Below, one piece after another: positions 55,218 to 64,000 of a stretch of DNA of 64,000 nt; position 1 is the stretch's first letter; the number at the start of each line of letters is the position of its first letter. The DNA is from Saccharum officinarum (taxonomy: Eukaryota > Streptophyta > Magnoliopsida > Poales > Poaceae), in contig CM036201.1 of the NCBI GenBank assembly GCA_020631735.1, positions 74,476,353 through 74,540,352 on the forward strand. The letters are read 5' to 3'. Made by a program: the position numbers and the translations under genes. Below the pieces are notes generated by a model. The model did not search any database, had not been told where the DNA came from, and saw only the letters and a list, made by a program, of their open reading frames with translations.

Positions 55218-57318
55218 ATGGGGACCGCACTGGATGCCGCGGCCTTCGGGTCGGTGGACGGCGTGGTCGGGGAGATCATGCGGCTGCACCGCTCCCTGCC
55301 GGCTCGCCCGGCACTGGAGGAGGTGGAGGCCGCCGAGGCGCTGGCGCACGCCGCCGACCGGGAGGAGCGGGCGCGCCTCGACGCCGTCGCGCGCCTGCGC
55401 AGGCCGCCCGCTGTCCCCGACGAGCTGTTCGGCGTCGCCCTCGAGATGCACCGCGCGCTCGCCGCCTTCCACTGCCGGGAGCAGAAGCGCGACGCCACAA
55501 GGCTCCTCGAGCTCGACGCGCTCCACGTCCTCTTCGACGACCTCATCCAGCGCGCGTCGCAGTGCGTGCCGTCCAGCTCCAGCTCCACCCGCGCCGCGCC
55601 GCGCGTCACTGCCTCCAAGGCTGCTGTGACCACCGCTGCCGCTTTGTCTTCCTCCTCTGCCGCGTCGTCGTCCGCGGCGGCTGCGGACAGCAGCGCTGAC
55701 CGCTACTCGTCCATGGGCGCTAATGGGTTCAGCGCGCCGAGGATGGTGACGGGCGTGGGGCGCGTCTCCATGGACGACAGCTACGTCAAGAAGGCCAAGG
55801 CTGCAGTCTGGGACGACGGGGTTGTGGCAGCGAGCTCTCATATGCCGCGAGGAGCTGTTGCAGCAAACTCCGTGGCGACTCGTGTGGACGGCGGCTATGG
55901 TGAGCCCATTCGAACCTTGAACTGCTTTGTTACCAAATTTGTGATTTCAGTGGAGTGCTTAGATACACCTTCATGTAAATTGTTAGCATTTAGAGCTTTA
56001 GTGAGTTATACTTGGAAGCATATGCATTGTTCTGTTGTATGAGACAAAATGGAATTTCCTTAGCTACCTACTAGTCCATGATTTGTGATAATTGGTTGGC
56101 TGTTGGAAGTATTCACAAGTATGTATGTATTTATTGATTCTTTGCTTCATGATTGGCTTTTGCAGGTGATGACAACGAGAAATTGACCCTCATTAAGCTA
56201 GCTAGCATGATTGAAGTGGCTGCAAAGAAAGGCGCTCGTGATCTCAACCTGCAAGGCAAACTGATGAACCAGATCGAGTGGCTCCCTGATTCAATTGGAA
56301 AGCTTACTGGACTTGTCTCCCTTGATATTTCGGAGAATCGGATCCTGGCCTTGCCAGAAGCAATTGGGAGACTTTCTTCTTTGGCCAAGCTTGATGTTCA
56401 TTCTAACAGAATTGCTCAGCTTCCTGAGTCAGTTGGGGATCTTTCCAACCTGATATATCTCGATGTAAGGGGTAATCAGCTTGCATCATTGCCGCCCAGT
56501 CTTGGGAGGCTGGTGAAGCTTGAGGAGCTTGATGTGAGTGCAAACCATCTTACCTCACTCCCTGATGCAATTGGAAGCCTCACACGTCTGAAGAAGTTAA
56601 TTGTCGAGACAAACAACCTTGATGAGTTGCCGTACACTATTGGCAACTGTGTGTCACTGGTGGAGTTGCGGGCAGGCTACAATCACCTCAAGGCCCTCCC
56701 AGAGGCCGTCGGGAAGCTAGAGTCTCTGGAGGTCCTCTCTGTGCGATACAACAGTATTAGGGGGCTTCCAACAACAATGGCATCTCTCACAAAGCTGAAG
56801 GAGGTTGATGCAAGTTTTAATGAGCTTGAGTCTATTCCTGAGAACTTCTGCTTCGTTACTTCTCTTGTTAAACTGAATGTCGGGAACAATTTCGCTGACC
56901 TGCAATCCCTGCCTCGTTCTATTGGCAACCTTGAGATGCTGGAAGAGTTGGATATAAGCAATAACCAGATTAGGGTGCTTCCTGATTCTTTTGGAAACCT
57001 TCAGCATCTCCGTGTGCTCCGTGCAGAAGAGAACCCTCTGCAAGTGCCACCAAGAGATGTAGCTTTAAAGGGAGCTCAGGTGATTTTCTTTACTTGCTTT
57101 TCTTGAACTACTATATATATTAGCGACCATTTGTGGCAAGGTTTGTTCATTATTGATTTTCCCTGTCTCTTGTTTCGCAGGCTGCTGTTCAATACATGAC
57201 TGAATATGTTGCCAAGAAAGCCACAAGGTCACAACCAACGAAGACAAAGAAGACTTGGGCTCAGTTCTGCTTTTTCTCTCGGCCTAACAAAAGAAAGCAT
57301 GACCGGATAGCGTCGTGA
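55218..57318 (+). CDS. plant intracellular Ras-group-related LRR protein (PIRL/IRL)
   Basis: Three exons: 55218-55899, 56166-57079 and 57181-57318, with GT-AG introns and matching phases. 1,734 bp, 577 residues. The N-terminal 225 residues are alanine/serine-rich with an acidic, helical part ([20 protein letters not shown]), as in PIRLs. From residue about 235 ([20 protein letters not shown]) come about ten LRRs of 23 residues with the plant/Ras-group pattern, for example [19 protein letters not shown] and [19 protein letters not shown]. The block ends [20 protein letters not shown]. The C-terminus is basic ([13 protein letters not shown]). No signal peptide or kinase, so it is cytosolic or nuclear. 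Relatives resemble animal SHOC2-type Ras-binding LRR proteins, and some Arabidopsis PIRLs act in pollen development. Full length and apparently intact. Exon 1 is very GC-rich, a common feature of grass genes. Confidence 0.93.
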
Positions 57319-59323
57319 TTTATTGTGAGATTGATGGCATGAAACTGCTGTTTTTTTTAACCCTTCACTTCTGAAGAGAACTAATGGGTGCATCATCTTC
57401 GATTGCTCCTGTTGTGAGTATGGGTCAACAAGATGTGATGCCCAGAGCTTTCCCTTGGACGATGCTGCAGCTTTCACCTCTAGAACCAAGATGGTCAGGT
57501 TTCATGGAACCTACTCACTCTTGGTTCCACAACGCCAGCTCAACTTTGAATAACCCCTGGAAGAGTTTTGCTTCAGCTAAAGAATCTAGAAGTTGTGTAA
57601 TCTCTCGGCCTTTTCCTATGATCGAGTGCAGCTGAGTAAAGAGATCTAGAAAGACTGCTGAATTCGTTAGTCCGTGACTTGTCAATGTGCATAATATACA
57701 TGCATCCGGTGAAACTAAGACCTTGGTTATTTATAATATTTGCTTTCAAAGATCATTTTTTTCTTTATTTGACCATATATGTTCTTTAAACTTCTAAGTT
57801 AGGACTAGAATTCTGCAAGATACCAGATGGCTGGGTTTGCTGCAGTCAAATCTTGAAGATACGATGGTCAAACTTTATTGGCCCTCCTTTTTTGTATTCC
57901 TTAATGTTTATTTAGTGCATTCTGCGAAGTGTCTGTATAACTAGTGTGCTACAATCTTTCTGAAGAGATTCATAAAACACAAGATTTTGCATGTTTTTCT
58001 CTGATACGATTCTTCTCTCTTGTAATCTGGGGCAGTACAAGCAGCATTCGGGGCATTCAGCACAAGGGCCTGGAATGTAGTTTTTTCTGTGAAAAAAAAA
58101 CTGATTTATGTGAAATTCCTCAACAATTCTTGCGCTCGAAAGGGGCCATAATTGTTGATTTCAGATGGTTCGATGTTGATGGCGTATGACCCGGTGTTTG
58201 TGCAATCTGACATATGTGAATGAACATAGCACGTGGCAATGGCATCGTTAAAGTATTTGAGTAGCTTTCGATGCAGAAACCAGACAGTGACATCAGCAAA
58301 GAGGGTAGAACTTAGATGGGTTCAATACCTCAACAGATCCGAAGGGATCTTGGGTCTTAATCCGAATCCATTCAAGTTTGCAACATCAGTGAGCACTGAG
58401 CAGGGACGCGGCCCCACCCGCGCACGCAGCCGGCGAACCGGCCACCTGACGATGCTTTCTTCCAGGACGCAGCAGCTAGTGCCCATCCCTGTCCATGACG
58501 GCGACGTCTCCGCGGAGACGAGAGGACATGGAAGCTTGCAAGCCTTGCCTTTGCATGCATGCATGCCAGCTGCGTCTCACACACAGATCCATGCATGATT
58601 GCTCCGTTTCCTTGATTGGTCCTGACTTCAGCGGCAGCGCCATGGAGCTGGCTGGCTGGCAGTGGCCCCCCCTTGTTTGCTGGCGGACTCATGAAATCCT
58701 GGCAGGACTTGCAACCTAAGCAATGTCCAATAATCCTGAAAATCACCTTGCAAATGCCATGCGCAAATTTCATGCTTGAAAGCAGTGGGATCATACGATT
58801 TGTTTCAACTTGAGCTTAGCATGTCGGAGAGAAGGCAGGCGTGCTGGAAAACAACCAGATGAGTTTTTAAAGGGAGTGCTATACAGAAGTCAGGTGCTAA
58901 ACAGTAAACACTCACTGCTACCTTCATTTTATTTGCTAACCTGAGAGGAAGATGGACAGGTGGTCGTCACGGCGAGCTGTATTTCATTGACTGATTGCAG
59001 ATTGTGTTCTTAGCTGTCCACATTTCAGTATTCAAAATGTCTTCGCAGCTCTTGATCGGCCTCACATCATTGCAAGCATAGATAGGTCTAGAAAGAACAC
59101 TTCAGCTGCATTCTCCCACTAATACAGTTGTCCATTACTCTGCTTTTAAATACTAGGATCTTACAAGCTTACAGCACACAAGAACATTCGACGTTCAATT
59201 AACAAAAAGGTAAAAACACCACTACTATCTTTAGTGTTCATGTAAGGAACCATGCATCTACGTTACAACAAATGCATTTGCTCAAAGATTTTATCGAATA
59301 ATTTTCAAGACACAACCAAGGAA
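57319..59323. other. 3' region of PIRL and intergenic DNA
   Basis: The PIRL 3' UTR probably reaches beyond 57700. Short frames up to about 58800 on both strands show no motif. No RNA gene or defined repeat recognised. Confidence 0.4.
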
Positions 59324-59621
59324 AAGTTAATCATTGTTCATGAGTCATGACTACACAAGTTCATCGAGGGTAACCTGCCGATAATAGTATTTCCTCTTCC
59401 ATAGTGTATTGTCTGCTTGTGTCGTTAGTTACCGGTTCAATTGACATGGACTGAACATGTGTCTCATCCTCGCTAAGGAAGTTAATCATTGCTCATGAGT
59501 CAAGTTCATCGAGGGTAAGTTGCTGATAATAGTATTTCCGCTTCCATAGTGTATTGTCTGCTTGTGTCATTATTTACCCATTCATTGGACTTGAACTGAA
59601 CTTGTGTCTCATCCTCATTAT
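59324..59621. repeat. 155-bp tandem duplication at the 3' end of the WAK pseudogene
   Basis: AAGTTAATCATTG(T/C)TCATGAG starts at 59324 and again at 59479. Both copies go on with AAGTTCATCGAGGGTAA, GATAATAGTATTTCC and CCATAGTGTATTGTCTGCTT. The right copy contains the end of the kinase frame; the left copy is a partial repeat of that end. Confidence 0.8.
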
Positions 59622-60735
59622 CTGTCCTTGGTGTTGTAACACATGGGACAAGCTTTTTCTTCAGTATCAAGTTTTCAAGTCTCATCTCCACTTCCCTTAT
59701 TGTAGGCCGATCTTCCCCCCTTAATTTAGTACACATCACTGCAAGTGTTGCTACTTCTTGGAGGTCTCCATCTTCCTCCTCCATGACTTGAGGATCTACT
59801 ATACTTGCTAGGTTCCTTGTTGTGAGCATCTTCCCAAAATGTGAAACAAGATTGTCTCCATCATTGGACCTATAGTTGAATGGTTTCTTTCTGGTAAGCA
59901 ATTCTATAAGAAGAACACCAAAGCCGAAGACATCGCTCTTGTCCGTAAGTCGACCTGTATAATGATACATAGGGTTTAAGTATCCTAATGTTCCCTGAAC
60001 AATAGTTGTTACTCCTGTTTGGTCAATTGGGATGTACCTTGAAGCTCCAAAATATGATAGTTTTGCTGTTAACTATCATCAAGAAGTATATTGGATGACT
60101 TAATATCTCTATGAAATATCGACATAGATGTGGCTGAATGTAGATATGACAAAGCTCTTGTAATTTCAAGTGCAATCCTTATTCTGTCAGCCCACAATAG
60201 TGATACTGGTCCTCCAACATGAAGATGATTATAAAGGGTTCCATTTGAAATGAACTCATAAACTAGTAAAGGGACTTATGTCTCAAGGCAACATCCTAAG
60301 AACTTCACCACATTTCTGTGGTTTACTTGAGAAAGAACTACAACTTCATTTATGAATTCCTTGATTTCTCTTTGCACTACTATCTTTGATTTCTTGATTG
60401 CCACAACATGCAGATCTAGAATTCCTTTAACACACAGCTCCATGCCCTCCACCACCAACCACACGAGCTATCAAAATTGTCTGTGGCCTTCTCTAGATCT
60501 CTTAGGGCAATTATCATTCTTTCACCAATGTCTATGTTGCTCGATACTATTTGCTTCAATAGTAACCCATGATTTTGGTTGATTTTTTTTTGTTTCACCT
60601 TCTTCAACCTCTGTTGTTTGATTTTACGTACTATGAGGGGTCCACCAAGTGCTAGAAGAAAAATTGTTGTACCACCACCCACTCCTAACCCAATGATGCT
60701 TAAACCTGAAAAGAAATACCTGATCAAGTTCATGA
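59506..60735 (-). pseudogene. wall-associated kinase (WAK-like) kinase domain, decayed
   Basis: Pieces in several frames rebuild the layout of a WAK cytoplasmic half. The transmembrane segment (IIGLGVGGGTTIFLLALGG) and basic juxtamembrane part (about 60540-60735) are followed by [32 protein letters not shown], the catalytic [14 protein letters not shown] (about 60090), TGRLTDKSDVFGFGVLLIE and the end AEILLSATYPR. Lesions: a frameshift at the glycine-rich loop (about 60430-60465), a stop at 60276-60278 after GCCLET, a one-base loss giving a stop at 60069-60071, and the DFG motif replaced by YFG at 60046-60054. Intact WAKs link cell-wall pectin sensing to cytosolic kinase signalling; this copy cannot make an active kinase. 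Confidence 0.87.
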
Positions 60736-61411
60736 CCTAGGAACTAAGCCAGATGAAGGGACAAATATTTTGTTTGTGATTGAAAACAACTAATCCACAC
60801 TTGAATCCATGTGATATTATAATGAAATAAAGATAGTAAGTTAACAATGCATATTTCATAATGTTACCTCATGAAGATTTTCTTGATTCTAATAAACCCT
60901 CCTTTTGTGTGAGGATATCATAGGTTCCATAAGGACACTAACAAATAAAACTTCCAACATATTTTTAGCTGACTCTATAGCATTGAGATATGCTCTAGGG
61001 TTCAAACATCCATTACATATAAAATATAAGTGTATAAAAAATATGCAAGAGCAAAAAATATTTCAGTGTATTATGCTGAGGACCCCTATGTCCCATCACA
61101 GGGTCCACTCTTGATGTTTCTAGAGAACTTATCACATGGATACTCGTACCTAGGCCTTCATGAACTTGGTTTGCATGATGCCATGCAATGCAAATGTTTT
61201 GATTTAAGTTTAGTTTTTTTTTATATTAATAATGCCAGAAATTACTAGAAGAATGTAGAGATAAGCACGTTGGGTTATTGTGGTTAATTCCTATAGATAA
61301 TTAGAATTAATTCAGATTATTTTCAATAATTACTTTATTTTTAGGAATTTCTTAGTTTCTTTCATTTTTGACATGTGTCTTGAAAACTACTACAACAAAC
61401 ATGGTTTCTAA
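60736..61411. other. intron-like region between WAK pseudogene exons
   Basis: AT-rich. No other gene seen. In WAK genes this is where the intron between the EGF-like exon and the kinase exon lies. Confidence 0.45.
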
Positions 61412-61641
61412 GGGCACTCTTAACAGTATGAGCTTATTACTAGCTCTAAGACAATTTCTTCAATGATGTTAACTTTTAGCAATATCTCATAATATGAATA
61501 GACCCACACGACAACCTCACATGACTTTGGAATGTGTGTCTGAGACTAGCTATTGATCGAGAAATAGCTTTTCTCTCTCTTCTATTAAAATATAAAATAA
61601 AATGCTTAGAGCTAGCTCACAAGTCAATACTAGAGGTGCCC
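61412..61641. mobile_element. Tourist MITE family 2, intact copy inside the WAK intron
   Basis: 230 bp, GGGCACTCTTAACAGTATG to TACTAGAGGTGCCC, with TAA target duplication at 61409-61411 and 61642-61644. It also has the inner inverted words TAGCTCTAAG / CTTAGAGCTAG. It is the same family as the interrupted copies at 29874 and 31206. Confidence 0.82.
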
Positions 61642-61898
61642 TAAGCCATGTACTTGGTCGTTCTAGTGATTTGTTGACAACATAGTCATTATGACTAACT
61701 TTGTTCAAGAAGATAATTTAAGGGTTTATATTTCCTAAGGTTGCAAGATAAGAATACACCTCAATGTTGGTGTATTTTTCTATAATTTTTATTAGAATCA
61801 GAAAAAAAATATTTAGAGAAGTTAGAGCAAACTAAAGTGACCTTTGTTTCAAAACAAAAGGATTAAATATAGTATAAGTGCACACAATGGCATGTTAC

Positions 61899-62047
61899 CT
61901 GCGAATGAGTCCTTGGTTGATGTACATCCCCGTTTCGTCCAAGGGCTTCCGTTGGTCCCATGTAGGCATTGCTCTAGAATGTTGCATGAAAGTTTAGGCA
62001 GACACCATAACATGAGTGGGCTTTTGGGTTCTCACACTCATCTATGT
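61899..62047 (-). pseudogene. WAK EGF-like exon, frameshifted
   Basis: After a TTTTTCTAG acceptor the exon begins DIDECENPKAHSCYGVCLNF, the calcium-binding EGF start. A stop and a frame change follow, and the rest reads CLHGTNGSPWTKRGC in another frame. The donor is GT at 61898-61897. This agrees with its place upstream of the WAK kinase exon and with the gene being dead. The outer GUB_WAK exon is not in the window or is lost. Confidence 0.75.
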
Positions 62048-62260
62048 CTAGAAAAATAAATGTACTTAAAAGACTATTGATATGAAAATTCCATATATGT
62101 TGAGAAGCATATGTAAACTAATGATGCACTAGTCTATCAACTCTACTCTTGCATGGGCCAGAATCTTCATAAAAAAACATAAATATTCAAAGTTTGTGGA
62201 TAAGTTTATTACCTATAGCTAATCCAAATTCTTATATTTCCTCTCTCCCTTTATTTATTA

Positions 62261-62496
62261 CAGCCTGTTTGGTATGGCGGATGGTTCGGTCCGGAATGAT
62301 CCGATCCTAAGACTGAATCTAAGATGTTTGTTTGGTTTGCGTCATCGGTCTGCGCCGTCTGTCACCAAATGATTCTATTTAGTAACTTTCGCAAGCCAAT
62401 CTCAGGAATCGAATCATTCCCAGAAAAAAGCGACGGATGAGCGCATGCAGAGTGAACCCATGCCGGACAAAGTCAATCCATAGACCAAACATGCTA
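62261..62496. mobile_element. PIF/Harbinger-type MITE
   Basis: 236 bp, CAGCCTGTTTGGTATGG to CCATAGACCAAACATGCTA, inverted with few mismatches. Target duplication TTA at 62258-62260 and 62497-62499. Not the same family as copies a-f. Confidence 0.75.
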
Positions 62497-62499
62497 TTA

Positions 62500-64000
62500 A
62501 TAAACATAAATAATCTATAAACTCTAAGTGATAAACTTTGGTTATCAATTACTCTATATGTTTTCCATACATATTCTTAGTTTTTCCTCCCTTGCATCAC
62601 ACCTCCATGTATCTTTACACTATGTTTAGTTAAACCACTTAAGTTATATGCTAGCTCTTGTTGCAGTCCATATGTCATGACTGTGAATCTAGATTTTGGA
62701 TTTGCAATTTAATTTTGATCTTATTAATCATATATAATTTTTATCCACATGTTAAGTTGAAACTTAGTGTATATTGTACCTTTATTCAAAATTCTTTAAT
62801 TTTGTTGAAACTATGGATTCTAGTTCCTAAATTGTAATATGAGCTACCACATTGGCATAAACTATCCTTTTGGCGTGCACCAAATGCTCAAGATGCTAAA
62901 TTTCTTGTATTGAAAATGTGCAATACTATACTATTTTTAATAAAAATAGAATACTTAAATTAAGCTATTGATAGTTATCGATATATTATAACTGTTTAAT
63001 TACATGTATTAATTTAAATATGAGTGTTATTATAATTTGGAATGGCGTGTTAGTATCATATATGTGTGATTCCTTTAGGAAACATTTTCATGATTGCTAA
63101 ACTATCAAAATATATATGTTTGGATCATGCATGTACGTAAATTGGTCTGCATAGTGGCTAGCAGCATGTATGTTTACTTTTAGTTAGTTTTTCTAATATA
63201 TTAATAGTGGTAGGAGTGATATTTTAGTATAGAAATAAGGGGTTATTTTAGTTATTTTTAGTAATGGTTTGCAAGAGTAATTTAGATGAAAACCTAGGGG
63301 GCCTGATTTAAACTATGTTTCATATTGACATGGGTAGCTTAAATGCAAATTTAGGTGATTACTTACATCATATTTAAAAATGGTAGAATTGACTTATTTA
63401 GATATTTATGTAGATACATTTAGAATATTTTTCATAATAGAAATTATGGGTATTTTTTAAAATATAATCTCACATTACTCAGAATGACAATTGTGGATAT
63501 TTATCCACAGGTTACTTTTAGGTATTTATGAAGAGTTCTTTTGAAGCCTCCACATTAATTCCTTCGCCGGAGTGGAAAAATGATATATCCTAGAAATTCT
63601 TAAAATAAGAACATCTAACCACAAGAGTATAATCATCATTGACAATAATTGCCATTGGATCTATTCTATTTTTTTGAAATATTAGGCACCACTATCTTAA
63701 CGAAATAGTATAAATTATCCCTCTAAATCTATATCTAAATTATGAGCCTATGTCATATAAAACACTTCAAAGTAACCTCCTAAATTTATATCTAAATTGT
63801 ATTTATGCTGCAATCCAAATATTCTAAGTAAACTCCTAATCGTATAACTAAAATACTCATCTATGCCAATCAAATATAATAGCTTTGCTCCTGAATCTTC
63901 ATCTAAGTTACCCACCTAAGAAAATATGAAAAATAATCTAAGGTAACTCATAAATTATAGAAATAACCTATGGTACCCGTCACGTCATTATAGAAATAAC
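62500..64000. other. AT-rich DNA without recognised features
   Basis: Long AT-rich stretch up to the window end. No frame above about 60 codons, no WAK exon and no element with defined ends seen. A weak repeat TAAATCTATATCTAAATTATG / TAAATTTATATCTAAATTGT occurs at 63723 and 63782. Confidence 0.45.

Noticed and set aside
54642..55841. 399-codon minus-strand frame
   Set aside because: Antisense to the GC-rich first exon and 5' region of the PIRL gene. Low-complexity Arg/Gly/Ala composition and no family.
1..64000. CRISPR arrays, rRNA or tRNA genes, bacterial operons
   Set aside because: None seen. The repeats present are LTRs, MITEs and minisatellites, and the short TGGTATCGGAGC matches are retrotransposon primer binding sites, not tRNA genes.

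Overview
The window looks like a piece of nuclear genome from a grass, most likely a panicoid of the sorghum/sugarcane/Miscanthus type. This is an inference. It rests on spliced plant genes with very GC-rich first exons (PIRL, RGTB), many Tourist, hAT and Stowaway MITEs, and large Sirevirus-type Copia LTRs rich in CCGG and CGCG words. A run of exactly 100 Ns (52701-52800) marks an assembly gap.

Layout. Positions 1-975 are a reverse-oriented Copia LTR cut by the window edge. Positions 1354-13898 are a three-layer nest. A Mutator-like element (9-bp TSD) contains a solo LTR (TSD CACGG), which contains a full-length Sirevirus-like Copia (2686-12940, TSD CCGGC, decayed gag-pol). Positions 14602-16209 hold a nine-exon PsbP-domain (PPD3-like) chloroplast gene on the minus strand with a premature stop. 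Positions 16755-20100 are MITE-rich. Positions 21088-25660 carry an orphan RNase H-like fragment and a 5'-truncated LINE, both on the minus strand. Positions 25700-29800 hold MITEs and unassigned sequence. Positions 29871-33505 are a tandemly duplicated, nested block (Tourist MITE, Mutator-like element, solo LTR).

Gene island. Positions 34822-37494 (+) encode an AT-hook/PPC (AHL) protein. Positions 38515-40617 (-) encode the beta subunit of Rab geranylgeranyl transferase. The two are tail to tail. Positions 41309-42975 hold a hAT element and two MITEs.

Right half. Positions 43601-47714 are a solo Copia LTR with a second solo LTR of the same family inside it, each with its own perfect TSD. 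Then come a diverged LTR fragment (48535-49513) and a Copia element truncated by the assembly gap (49514-52700). Positions 55218-57318 (+) encode a plant intracellular Ras-group LRR protein (PIRL). Positions 59506-62047 (-) are a decayed wall-associated-kinase (WAK) pseudogene whose 3' end is tandemly duplicated. The last 1.5 kb shows no gene.

The host genes act in unrelated processes: thylakoid lumen, chromatin, Rab prenylation and LRR scaffold. There is no operon-like logic, and the window is best read as a few genes in transposon-derived DNA. I found no new multi-gene system. The most interesting structures are the nested insertions, which can be ordered in time from their TSDs, a palindrome array and conserved hairpin in the Copia LTRs, and the broken PPD3 and WAK genes.
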